Part shown: piece after piece, positions 1 to 10,659 of the stretch | Numbering within the stretch: position 1 is the first letter of the stretch | Layout of the letters: each line of letters begins with the position of its first letter | DNA from: Annona cherimola | Lineage: Eukaryota > Streptophyta > Magnoliopsida > Magnoliales > Annonaceae | DNA length: 64,000 bases | Direction: 5' to 3' | Assembly (NCBI GenBank): GCA_030490835.1 | Contig: CM059975.1 | Span: forward strand, 61,371,174-61,435,173 | Translations under genes and position numbers: made by a program | The notes under the pieces: generated by a model | Database searches by the model: none | Told to the model about the DNA's origin: nothing | The model's input: the letters and a program-made list of their open reading frames with translations, nothing else

Positions 1-779
1 CATGATCTTAACAACCACTATATCCATATAAAAAGTATCCATAGTGCAGAGAAAGAAAATTGGAAAGAATAAGAAAAACTGTTTTCCAGCGGTTTCCACC
101 AACAGGACTTGATTCCTTTCTTCAATCCGAGCTTTGATCTCAATTTCCACTTTCTCTTGTACTGTAGTTCGTACTCAGGCTCCCCTCTTTATTTTCTCTC
201 CCCCGCGCGCGAACACCTAGGAACTATATATAGAGTCCCCTTTTGCGCAGCTTACGCACTAGAATATTCGTATACGGATGCGTATTGGCGCTTAAGCGCC
301 AACTCTCTGTGTGCTGAGCAGTTTAGACACATTCTGGAACCCTAAGAATTTTTGCACTTGCGCCTAGGCGCCAACTCCCTAGACTGCACCACCTGCTTTG
401 TGGCTCTTGACTTGGGTTTACTGTAGAGAAGTGGCGCCTAGGCGCCAACTCTCTGGACTGCTCATTCATGTCAGCTGTGTGCTGCAAATGGTCAAGACGT
501 GTAGGGTGGCGCCTAGGTGCCAACTCCCTGCCTCTGGATGCCTCATCTTGCCTTCAACTCGTCCGCTCTGCTGCCATACGTCCTGTCCTTCCTATAAAAA
601 ATGGAAAAACTAAATAAATAAACTAAAATTGCCTAATTAATGCTAAAATTGCCTAAAAACTAATTAATTCTCCTAAAATGCAAAGCGGATGAAAATTACG
701 CTAAAAGAGTGAAAACTAAGCCTAATCTCTTGAACTAACACACAAATTAAGTTTGAAATGGGCCATGATAACTCGTAAA
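1..779 (-). mobile_element. Athila-type LTR fragment, reverse orientation
   Basis: This is the reverse complement of the first half of the LTR seen complete at 44766-46373. Shared landmarks are the leader rich in GCGCCTAGGCGCC palindromes, the TATATATA box at 225-232, and the terminal run ending in GATAACTCG. The left side leaves the window. The right side stops at about 779, inside the loop of the hairpin that forms the LTR terminus, so roughly the last 14 bp of the expected end are missing. It abuts integrase coding sequence, so it marks an insertion or rearrangement in the element at 780-6525. Short ORFs here have no credible homology. Confidence 0.75.
225..232 (-). promoter_or_regulatory. 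TATA box of reverse Athila LTR
   Basis: TATATATA reads the same on both strands. Its position matches the TATA of the complete LTR at 45377-45384, followed in transcription direction by a purine-rich leader. It is the likely U3/R promoter of the LTR fragment. Confidence 0.5.
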
Positions 780-1852
780 CACGGACACATGGGTCCCACC
801 AAAACTGCAGCAAAAGTCCTACAATCAGGTTTCTTCTGGTTGTTCAAAGATGCTCGATCGTTTACACTAACCTGTGATAGGTGCCAAAGTACAGGAAACA
901 TCTCAAAGCGAAACGCGATGCCACTCACAAACATTGTCGAGGTCGAACCGTTCGATTTCTGGGGCATGAATTTCATGGGACCTTTTCCATCCTCATTCAA
1001 CAACCAGTACATACTAGTTGCGGTTGACTACGTAAGTAGATGGGTGGAGGCGATTGCTTCTCTAACAAATGACTCACAGGTGGTCGCTAAATTCTTAAAA
1101 CGCAACATTTTTACCAGATTTGGTGTACCATGAGCAATCATAAGTGACGGAGGAAGCCACTTCTGTAACAAGAAAATGGAGCAACTACTCAACAAATATG
1201 GGGTCACACATAAGATCGCCACACCATACCACCCACAAACAAGTGGCCAGGCTGAAATCTCGAACCACGAGATTAAACACATACTTGAGAAGACGGTATC
1301 CCAATCACGACGAGATTGGTCAAGGCAACTCGATGATGCTCTTTGGGCATACCGCACTGCATTCAAAACTCCGATCGGGCAACACCTTTCCGACTAGTCT
1401 ATGAAAAATCATGCCACTTGCCTGTAGAGCTGGAGCACAAAGCATACTGGGCAATCAAATTTTTGAATTTTAATCTGAAATCTGCAGGAGAAAGGCGCCT
1501 ACTACAGCTTGATGAACTCAAGGAGATTCGACTCGATGACTATGAAAATTCAAAGATGTACAAGGAAAAGACAAAATTTTGGCATGACAAACACATCTGG
1601 CAGAAGGTAATCAAAGCTAATGACCTAGTGTTGCTTTTTAATTCACGTTTTAAATTGTTTCCAGGAAAATTGAAGTCGAGGTAGTCGGGATCATTCAAAG
1701 TATTACAAGTGTTTCCTCATGGAGCTGTTGAAATCTGGAGTGAAAAGACGGGAGCATTCAAAGTCAATGGGCAGTGCCTCTAACCCTACTTCTCAAGGGA
1801 TCACATTCCAATAGGAGTCATCTACTCCTTCTGTGAAACCACGCCACCCAAT
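780..1852 (+). pseudogene. Athila Ty3/gypsy integrase, broken (element B)
   Basis: This is the C-terminal part of a retrotransposon polyprotein. Visible are the end of the zinc-binding region ([11 protein letters not shown]), the catalytic core ([14 protein letters not shown] and [10 protein letters not shown], giving the D, D and E residues), and the C-terminal GPF-type region (LFNSRFKLFPGKLKSR). The [10 protein letters not shown] and [10 protein letters not shown] strings are typical of the Athila lineage. It is nonfunctional: a TGA lies at 1131-1133, a frameshift falls near 1380, and further stops occur after 1684. Upstream RT and RNase H are absent because a reverse LTR fragment abuts at 779. 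This copy belongs to a different Athila subfamily from the reverse pol at 42661-46424. Confidence 0.85.
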
Positions 1853-3443
1853 TGAAAATTTGTAGTCGGGCTGATGACTTTAAACCAAGCGCTTCTCGGG
1901 AGGCAACCCAAACTTTTTCTTTTTCCTCTTTCAGAGCCTACTTGGAAGGAAGCACCATGCGATGAAAATTCGGTTCAACTCGCCAAAACAGGGAAGTTAA
2001 CATCTCAAATCTTTTACAATCTCTCTTTATTTTGATGACATGATTTACATTAAGGACAATGTCAATTTCAAGTGTGGGGGTGAATGCATTGTATTAATTT
2101 TCTTTGAATTCTTTCATTACGTTACCATGATGATGATATATTTTGTCATAATTTTTTAAAATTTTGGATAAATCTTGCCATTGGACTGATCGAGACCCCA
2201 CTTTGAACTCTTGTACGTCTTATAAGAAAACCATATTCGGAATTTCAAAATCTTTGAATGACAAAAAGAGCTGAACCATGGTGAAAGGTTAAATTTGTTT
2301 TAAACATATACTCTTTGAAAATACTTGGATTTTTGTCCAGAATCGTTTGATGAAACTGATATACCTAGGAACCAATTCTGTTTTCTTTCAAAATCAGAGT
2401 AATCCTCTCTAATTTATCAAAGGTTGTTTGTAATACACACAATTGTCATCCAAAAAGATAGTTTTTCCCATATACATAAAAAAAATTTCAAGGACAAAAC
2501 TCAGTCTAACCAATTCATGGTGGACATGATTAAGGCATTTTCTTCATGATGAGCCTATCTTTGAAAGTATAATAGTTGTTTATCCCCATTAAACTTGGAC
2601 TTCGATTTTTTCTAAACCTCAATTCCCACTTAGTTGAACCAACTCTGACATTGAATTTTGAGCTGAAAAGTAAAATGGGAACAAGGTTTAACCTCATGGC
2701 TTGTGCAATTAATGAAAATAACTTCCTAGATACCCTGAAATATGATGAGGGGAGTTATTTGTAAAAAAAAATGACTTCCAAGATACCCTAAAATATGGTG
2801 AGGGGAGTTATTGCTAGACTTGGTTTAAAAAAAAAAAAGCTAAACCAAGGATAAGAACAGGCTTGGAAAAGAATAAAAGCACTAAGTGTGGGGGTAGCAT
2901 TATTTCCTGTTGTAAAATGAGGCTCAAAGCCATGTGGAGATGGTTTAAATTATGGAAATGTTCAAAACTTTATCTCTTGTGCCAAACTTGACCATTGTCC
3001 TATTAAGTCCTTATGATCCAATGAATTGGCTAATTGAGTTGGCAGAGAAGATTTAAAATTTTGATGAGGTGTATATGAGGTAATTTGACTGATATTTTCT
3101 GCATTACTACCATTACTTGAATTATTGAATATGTGCATTGAATAACCAGATAAAAGGGGAAGATGCCTGATAGTTAGGAGTTTATTGCGGGAGTTGTTGA
3201 ACTCTTAATGATTGAAAGAAAAATGGGTGAAAGGGTACACAGTATTAGTCATGTGAGAAGGGATTGTTGACTGAGATTTTCAAAGAGTATCATGTTTCAA
3301 AAAATTTAGTTTAATACTCTCACTAAATGGGTGGCTAAACATTTATTTTCGTGTTTCGCTCAAAGTTTTGAAATTTTGCAATGCGTTCTTGAATTCCTTT
3401 GTATTTTCTTGAGGACAAGCAAAAGTTTAAGTGTGGGGGTATT
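1853..3443 (+). other. Athila post-pol spacer with repeated polypurine-like tracts
   Basis: No convincing gene is present. After integrase there is the GGGAGGCAACCCA-type sequence typical of Athila elements, then AT-rich DNA. AGTGTGGGGGT occurs three times (2071-2081, 2884-2894 and 3430-3440). The last copy lies just before the LTR and is the best polypurine tract. The ORFs at 2576 and 3331 are short and unrecognised. No env-like ORF survives in this copy. Confidence 0.6.
3430..3440 (+). other. polypurine tract of Athila element B
   Basis: AGTGTGGGGGT, preceded by an A/G-rich stretch, sits a few bases upstream of the inferred 3' LTR start. It is the primer site for plus-strand DNA synthesis in this lineage. 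Confidence 0.55.
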
Positions 3444-3571
3444 TCATAATTGGAAATTAACAGTATATTATGTGGGCATTTTATACCAATTTTATGGGGA
3501 ATTATTTGAGTTCTATATGAAATTTTGTTTAAAATGTGATTTTTGCATAATTAGTTGTTGAACATGAAACT

Positions 3572-5047
3572 TGATGCGTACCAAGTGCTTGTCGTTAAGA
3601 GCACTGTGATCGCCAGTTTAATTAAAATTAACTGAAACACATTAAAACTACCACTATACGGGTGATAGTGTAGAATAACGGTGAGTCGGGTCGAATCCAC
3701 AGAGAGGCGATGTAGTTTTGAATTGTTTTTAAGAGAAAGAGAGGGTATAGAGAAGAGAGAGAAAGAGAAAGAGAGAAGAGAGAGGAAGAAGAGAGAAAAG
3801 ATTTGAACATAAAAGAAATAGAGACAAGAAGGTAAAAGAAATTAACTAACAACTTAATTAAAACTATTCTAAGAAAGCAATAAAAGCTATGAAATTTAAC
3901 TATTAAAGCAGGAAAGAGAATTACATTAAATTTAATCTAAAAATTACAAAGCATAAAATAAAGCAGTAAATCTAAACTAAAAATTAAAACTACAAATTAA
4001 AAAGCAAGAACTACGAGACACTACAAAGCATAATAAAATAAAATTTACATCACCCGAATATGGAGAGCAAAATCTCCACGTAATAGAAAACTTTATTGCT
4101 TGGCCCCACCTCCTCACTACGGGTCCCACAAGATGGGTCCCACCCACTTGCTATGGGGTCCCACAAAATGGGTCCCACCCAAGGAGAGAAGTGTGGGGTA
4201 TGGGGTGTGCAGCTGTAATTCGAAAGGGGGAAAAAGATAAGGGTCGGACGGGCGAGAGAGCGGGCTGGAGACGGGAGCACTGGTTCCACGGGTTGGGCAT
4301 TGAATTTCCATGGTTGCCGTTTGACGGTTTGCCTTGGCAGATTGGTTGCTGGTTTTGCTGTTGACGCTGGATACTGAATCATGGCTGCCACTAATTGCTG
4401 AAATTAAAGGGCGCAGCTGCCGATTTTTGCTTGATTGGGTGGGCACGAGCTGCTGCCGTTGATGGGTGCTGGTTTACCGGAATTAATCAAGGGAGATACA
4501 GAGGATATGGGTTCTTGCCGCTGAGAGGCTGTCGATTTTATTGCTGCCCTTTTGTTCGGTGCTTGCCTGCTTAGATTTTCATGGCCGTTGGCTGCTCGTG
4601 CTTCCATGCTACCGATTTGGGGAAGATGGAGCACCATAACAGGTGCTCCGGCGGTGCTCCGACCATCTGTACTTACGCAGAAAATAAGAACGTGATTTTC
4701 CATATTTGATTTCTGTTAAAATAATTTTAATAAACCCACGTAGACTTTTAATTTACTTTTGAGTGCTTTTTGAATTTATTTTATTTTATCTTAAGATTTT
4801 ATAATGATTTACTTTGCACCCATATTTCAAAGTTAGCCTATTTAATCCCTTTTAGCATGTCTAATTATTTTTATAATTTCATATTTTCCAAAATATTGCA
4901 AAATGACCCGTTTTATATTAAAATTAAAGATTCTATCAAAAATATGATTTTCATGCAATTCCACTTAAAACATGCATTTAATTAACATTTTAATACTCAA
5001 CGGTGTGAATTTAATATGAAATTACCAGAAAATTTTTAGACTTATCA
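3572..5047 (-). mobile_element. nested reverse LTR inside the LTR of element B
   Basis: The reverse complement starts TGATAAGTCTAAAAATT and ends ...GGTACGCATCA, the TG...CA form of an LTR. Near its 3' end is the plant-LTR-like stretch around 'cgaatccacagagaggcg' (3695-3715). It is a different family from the surrounding LTR. The flanks (AAACT and ATAAC) do not form a clean target duplication, so it may be old or rearranged. GGGTCCCAC is repeated at 4130-4180. ORFs here are low complexity and unlikely to be genes. Confidence 0.5.
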
Positions 5048-5593
5048 ATAACTTTTATAATCTTTGGGTTTGAAATTTCATTTCATTCTTTTGTCTAAGG
5101 GAATTCGGACAAGAAGAAATAGGGAACACTTAAGAGCTCAATGGATGGAAGAAAAGAGAAACCAAAGCAAGCAAGGGTGTCGGCGCCTAGGCGCCACCCT
5201 ACAAGCCCATGCCAAAATCTCCAACACTACATTTCAGTTTGCTTCCAAAGAGTTGGCACCTAGGCACCACTTCACCAACATGCTGAAAAGTCCGAAAGGG
5301 TTTTGGGGATCACAAGGTAGAATTGCTTCCAGGGAGTTGGCGCCTAGGCGCCATGGCATGGTCATACAGGTGTTCCAGGAGGATTTTTCAAGCCGTAAAT
5401 CATTCAGAGAGTTGGTGCCTAGGCGCCAGACAGGGGCGCCCCGGCGCCATTTCCCCACCTTCAAGCAAGTTATGAACACACTCAATCAGCAAGTTTCCAA
5501 CAAGTTGGCGCCTAGGCGCCGAACAGGTGGCGCCCCGGAGCCAATACGCAGAACTGCGTATGATTGCGAACGGCTGGCTTCTTTCAAGGGGTG

Positions 5594-5601
5594 TATAAAT
5601 A
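5594..5601 (+). promoter_or_regulatory. TATA box of element B LTR
   Basis: TATAAATA lies directly downstream of the GGCGCCTAGGCGCC palindrome array, the same arrangement as in the related solo LTR. It probably defines the U3/R promoter. Confidence 0.5.
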
Positions 5602-6525
5602 CCATATTAGGGTTCTGAAGGATGGGGTTGAAGGCCATTTTTCCGAGAAAGAAAGGGAGATAGAGAGAGAGGTGGAGAGCACAAGCGAGAGGAGAACCAG
5701 CGAGTTGCCTGAGGCGACTGACACATCATGGGAGCTCCAAACCAATAAGCTTTCCTTTTCTTTGTTTTTATTGTCTTGTTTAAGATGGGATGTTATGTTA
5801 ATTCTCTGTTAGACTTGAACATGCTAGGCTAAACCCTTCATCTAGGGTTTAGGATGTAGCATACGTACAATGTAGCATGGTGTGGATGTTAATTTATTTA
5901 TGATGGATATTGTTGTTAATTTAATATCTTATGATTTTAACACTTGCTTTGTACATTGGCCCGTAATTTAGCATAATTCCATATATTAGATGATGGAAAA
6001 GAGAGGTAGAAATCTAATATACGATAATCAAGATATTAAACCTGAAAGTCTAAGACCATAAGAATAGGCATGATAACCTCGAGGAATTCCATGAACAAGT
6101 CACAGAACTTAATGAATTCTAATTAACTTAATCCCATGAGAATAGGTGGTTAAGAAAATTAGGATACGCCTTGTAGGTTTCGAGAGAAGGTGTAAGGATA
6201 AATTAGGGTTTGTTCTCCTTTAACAAACAATATCCAGAGTAAATAATTATATCACTACCCGTTGCAAAAGATGCATGTGAAATCCTAGACCCTAGATACT
6301 CACACTCTCATTTTCTCAAATCATTTTAATTTCTATTTTATTTTCTCTTTCCAATTTCCTATGTCTTTTCCATTTAATTTACTACATCCTCTTTCAACTT
6401 TTCTAATCCATTAAATCCGACAAGAAAGTGTTTAAAAGCAGAATTTTTAGTCCCGAATTCCCTATGGATCAATATTTTATATACTACAATCTACGACCCG
6501 TGCACTTGTGGTGAGATTGTGAACA

Positions 6526-7799
6526 ACTGTGCATGGATTTACTAGTTCAAGTTCAATAGTCTTTGTATAAGTCTTCCAACGTATATGAAGCTAATCACAC
6601 TCTATTCAATTGCTATGTTCCCATGCCATCAAATAAAGTGGAATTGATAAGTTCAGAAGTTGTTTATTGACTTCACGGGGTTTAACAGTATATTCCTATC
6701 CATTAAAACTCCCCTTAACAAAGAGGAAACCTATGCCCTACACATGGATCTAGCAGAGATTTTCCTTTTCCAAGGATTAATCGAGTAATTAAATCATCTT
6801 ACAAGGTAGCTAATCTTATAAAAAGCATTAAACCACATGTGCAAGGGTAAATCACACACAATCACATAGAAAAATCAAATATTCATTCCAGAATCTTAAA
6901 GAACCAATACAATATAATTCGATATCAATTCATCCTAACTATCCATCTAAAGGAAGTTTAGTTGAAAGACATGATCATAAAATTCTTTACATCCATTATA
7001 AAAGTATCCAGAGAATCAGAGAAAGAAAAAATAAAAAGATAAAGAGAAAATTGGTTTTCCATGGTTTCCACCAATGGGGTTGAATCTTCTCTTCAATCTG
7101 CGTTACGATCAATTTTTCCTCCTCTAGCTGTCTATTCCGGCTCTGGACTCTCTCTCCCGCGCGCGAACCCTAGGTTTCTATTTATAAAGTGGATTTGAGC
7201 AGCACATGTACAGAAATCCGCACGTACGGATGCGTAGTGGGGCCTAGGCTCCTCGGGCTTGCACCCAGGCGCCAACTCTCTGTGTGCTGGGTAACTTAGA
7301 AACCTGTCTGGATGCCCTAGGAATTCATACCTTGGTGCCTAGGCGCCCCTGGCTGGTGCCCAGGCTCCAACTCCCTACATGCTTCATGACTTGGAAACTC
7401 TCCTGGAACACCTGTGTGATCATGCCATGGCGCCTAGGCGCCAACTCCCGGGAAGCTACTGTATCTTGTGACCTCAAAACCCTTCTGGACTTGCCTACAT
7501 GTTGGTGAAGTGGTGCCTAGGCGCCAACTCACTACTCCTTGACTTGGTTTTGTTCTGCATTCCACTCGCCCACATGCCTTTATATTGCCCGTCCTTCCTG
7601 CAAAAAATGAATAAACCAAATAAATGAACTAAAAATACCTAATTTATACTAAAAATTCGTAAAAACTAAATAATGCTCATAAAATGCAAAGCGAGTGAAA
7701 CTTAAGCTAAATGGATGGAAACTATGTCTAATCTCTTGGACTAACGCGCAAATATAGTCTGAAATGGACCATGATAACTCACATTTTTACGAGTTATTA
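6526..7799 (-). mobile_element. reverse Athila LTR (5' end portion), truncated by element B
   Basis: This is homologous in reverse to the first ~1.27 kb of the 44766-46373 LTR. It has an inverted TATA-like TTTATAAA at 7191-7198, palindromes (exact copy at 7429, variants at 7335 and 7511), and the terminal hairpin sequence at 7773-7799. Its outer end is followed by TTTGG (7800-7804), identical to the TTTGG before the LTR end at 28308. The inner side begins where element B ends (6525/6526). The sequence overlaps the 28308-28694 LTR end by about 60 bp, so the two are opposite-end LTR pieces of the same kind of insertion. Confidence 0.75.
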
Positions 7800-7804
7800 T
7801 TTGG
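7800..7804. repeat. 5-bp target duplication TTTGG (partner at 28303-28307)
   Basis: TTTGG follows the reverse Athila LTR at 7799. The same 5 bp precede the reverse Athila LTR end at 28308. Both copies lie in the same codon position of Sirevirus RNase H, as expected for the two flanks of one insertion, yet they are 20 kb apart in permuted order. Confidence 0.75.
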
Positions 7805-7911
7805 AATATGTTAGAACTGAGGACCAAATTGCAGATATTTTTACCAAATCTTTAGCAAAAGAATCATTTTATAAAATTAAAAATGATATGGGTACGATTG
7901 AATTGGATTAA
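7800..7911 (+). pseudogene. Sirevirus RNase H, C-terminal end
   Basis: The segment encodes the end of a Ty1/copia polyprotein (EYVRTEDQIADIFTKSL..., the conserved distal RNase H motif) and stops at TAA 7909-7911. Its frame and position pick up exactly where the Sirevirus RNase H at 28222-28307 stops, across the TTTGG duplication. It is a tail without a head on its left: upstream is Athila LTR. Confidence 0.85.
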
Positions 7912-8379
7912 AAGCATAATATGATAGGGGGAGAATTTTAGAAAAACCAAGTCTGGAGGGCCTAGTCGACTTCAGTCAGCCCAGGTCAACTTCGCCGAAG
8001 TCGGCTCCACAAAATCCAAGTCAACTTTGGAAGGGGCGAACTCGACTCCGCATGGGACGAAGTCGACTTCAGTTAGGGCAAGTCGACTCCAGCGCATGAC
8101 GATTCGTCTTTCCCAAGTGGCCGACCACTCTTCTCTTCCTTCCCTTTTCTTTTCTTTCTCTTTCTTCCTTCCTCATTTCCCTTTCCGGCGCTGTCTTTTC
8201 TTCCTGACACTGTTTCTTCTCATTTCTCTCCCATTCCAACATCATTTCTCCCTATCTGTCTTTCACTATTCTCTCTCTAAATCTGCCGGTCTCAGCCCTC
8301 TTTTCATTTTCTCTATCTCAGTTTCCTCTAAATTCCAGCTTTCACCATTTCCATTTGCTCTCAGTTTCCAGCTCTCTTA

Positions 8380-8423
<44 letters not shown>

Positions 8424-8670
8424 AATCTGATTTTTGCTCTCTTTCAATTATCCCATTTTCTCTCTCTATAACAACTCTCTCTGTGAAACCAACTCTATTC
8501 TCTCTAACCCGTTTCTCTCTTTCCTTGTTCAGACGGCCGAAATCCAGATTTCCCATAAGCTCACTGACTGTGCTTGCATTTTCCCTTGCATTTGTGTGCA
8601 TATCCGGCAGTCCAACTGCTTTCTCAATCCCATTGCAAAATCAACTTCAAACCCATCTCAAAGTGATCCC
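7912..8670 (+). other. Sirevirus spacer between pol and the env-position ORF
   Basis: This is noncoding as far as can be seen. A GGGGGAGAATTTT purine run follows the pol stop. At 7963-8095 comes an array of GTCGAC-centred palindromic motifs (AAGTCGACTT at 8060-8069) like those in the Sirevirus LTR. A pyrimidine-rich tract and a pure (CT)n microsatellite (about 8384-8422) follow. Long ORFs here come from the microsatellite and are not proteins. Confidence 0.6.
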
Positions 8671-10313
8671 ATGGCTCCTAAAGCTGTTGCCAAGCCTTCA
8701 AAACAAGTCGTATCTAGGCCATCCAAATCGAACATAGGCGAGGGAATCACCCGCCAGAAATGACCCCATCCAAACGGGTTCGGGATGAGGCCTCCGCATC
8801 TGCGGGACACCGTGTGCATTTCTGCGAGGCTAATCCATCCTCCTCAGCGCCTTGACATGATAGTTCGGATCCTGGGTTTAGCAGCAAAACACTATCAGCT
8901 GCGAACAGACAGGGCACCCCGACTCAAAAGGCACAGGTGCTAAAAATGCCGACCACTTATTTCAGAACAGAGCAGCAGCATAGCAGGTTTTACAGGCACT
9001 TCTACAAGCGTAAGATATTCGTGCCCAAGATTATAGATTTTAAATTCCTGCATGATTATGAGTTTGGTATAGAGGAGCTACTAGACTTTCAGGGATGGAC
9101 AGGGCTTTTGAAAGCCGATGACAGGGTATACCCTGATCTGACCTACATATTATACTACTTATGGGATCAAGAGTATTACATTGCATTTGTCAAAGGAAAG
9201 GAAATAAACTTGGATTTTGGAGATGGAAATCATAGGAACAATACAATCCACAGAATTGCACATATGTTGGATGTTCCTGAAGAAGAGGAGCCGATTCCAG
9301 AAGGGTTATCACTCACCCAAATGTACAACCAGCTGACAAAGAGCAATAAATATCACCCAGGAATCAAATTCCTTAACTACATGGATTTATTTCCCAGGAT
9401 TAGGGTTCTCAGGCTATTGATGGCTCATTGCATTTATCCAAAAGGAGGAGGCCGAAATCAATTGAACCCACAGGAGGTAGAAATCTTGTGGAAAGTGGAA
9501 AATAAAGTCAAGGTCAGCCTGCCTGCTCTGCTTTTGGAAGCCTTGGCTTCAAAGAAAGATAATACCTGAGGCGTGCTACCGTATGGAACATGGATCACCA
9601 GGATCATGCACTACATGGGTATTGACCTCGATGGTGAGTGGTTTGAAGTACTGAAGCCAACCAATGCAATAAACAAGGCATTATTGCAAAGGATGAAAAT
9701 CAATATGGAGGAATTCCGGGCTGAGAGGATTAGAGAAAGAATGGGACAACTAGCCTAAGAGGAAGCGGGAGGAGCACATCCTAAGGGGGAGCAGCCCCCT
9801 CCATCACCATAGCCACAGGCAGCCCAGTCTACAACACCTGTCATGCCTGCAGAGCCTGCATTGCCCCAATCCCATGGGTCTTGCTCTCCCCGAGGCTTCT
9901 AGGTTCCCGATCCGCGTCCACATCCGCCTACTTAGGACACGTCAGCTAATGCTATTCGGGAGCATTTGGAGAAGATGGAGGACAGGCTTACCTCCCAAAT
10001 GGCCTGGATCTATAAAACGATCATAGAGATGCATTCTCGCCAAGATCGCATGGATCAAGAACTACGAACTATTAAGTATCGACTTGCATCAGAAAGCAAT
10101 CGTGTTCGGCCAATGCTTGATCTAGATCCTTTTGTCAGCGAGTCTGTGCGGGCTGCACCCACAGCTCATCCCTTATCATCTTTTTACTCATCTGCCCACA
10201 TTAGGCCTACCCCACCTACTCATCGATCATCCTATCCCATATCTGCCTTCCAATTCACTAAATCTCATTTTCTCTATCTCCTTTTTGATTCATTAACAAA
10301 AGGGGGGAGATAA
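8671..10313 (+). pseudogene. Sirevirus post-pol (env-position) ORF, degraded
   Basis: The ORF lies between the pol stop and the LTR, where sireviruses may carry an env-like gene. ATG 8671 opens a basic N-terminus (MAPKAVAKPSKQ). The frame shifts near 8755 to the one that continues downstream. The main block, 8937-9569, contains KRKIFVPKIIDF, QGWTGLL, VYPDLTYILYYLW and VKGKEINL. This resembles the 'putative plant transposon protein' domain found in retroelement env positions. The same frame continues past TGAs at 9567 and elsewhere to a coiled-coil-like segment (LEKMEDRLTSQMAWIYKTI, from 9966) and ends near 10313. I see no clear signal peptide or fusion peptide, so 'envelope' describes position, not proven function. 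Confidence 0.65.
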
Positions 10314-10659
10314 TTCTGAGTTTTTTGGAGTTTTTAGGTTAGTTTACCTTCATTGGGATGGGTAGTTTGTACATATAGGTCATTTTGCACTTCTTTGCTT
10401 TGCATTGTATCAAATGTGTGGTTATATATGAAATTGTTATGTTTTGGATGAATTAAAATTGTTGACTTGTGTTCTGTATGATATATGTATGCAAATGGTT
10501 GAAAACGATATGTGTATAATGATTTCATTAACTTTGAAATGAAATGCAAATGATTAATGTATGCTCTAAAGTACCAAAACAATGATAAAAAGTTAATGTA
10601 TTAAGTAAATGAAAGGTATAACTCAAATTGGTTTTGTCAACAATAAAAAAGGGTGAGAT
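10314..10659 (+). other. Sirevirus 3' untranslated spacer with polypurine tract
   Basis: AT-rich with no ORF of interest. AAAGGGGGGAGATAA occurs near 10299. The best polypurine tract is AAAAAAGGGTGAGAT at 10645-10659, directly abutting the LTR start at 10660. This shows that the LTR is the 3' LTR of the tail at 7800-10659. Confidence 0.65.

Larger units (their letters stand above)
3444..6525 (+). mobile_element. 3' LTR of Athila element B, split by a nested LTR
   Basis: The LTR begins just after the polypurine tract and ends near 6525 (...GAACA). With the nested reverse LTR (3572-5047) removed, its length is about 1.6 kb, matching the 1608-bp LTR at 44766-46373. U3 holds an array of GGCGCCTAGGCGCC palindromes (exact copies at 5182, 5339 and 5507, variants at 5256 and 5414). 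A TATAAATA box follows at 5594-5601. The 5' end is degenerate (TCATAATTGG rather than the expected TGATAA). To the right it joins the interior of another reverse LTR (6526-7799), so element B was probably inserted there. Confidence 0.6.

Noticed and set aside
4050..4703. Overlapping minus-strand ORFs of 99-113 codons
   Set aside because: Low-complexity Pro/Ser translation within a reverse LTR; no conserved motif and competing frames.
8027..8737. 236-codon Ser/Leu/Phe-rich ORF resembling a secreted protein
   Set aside because: Driven by a pyrimidine tract and (CT)n microsatellite, and begins at a non-ATG codon; the real ORF in the area starts at 8671.
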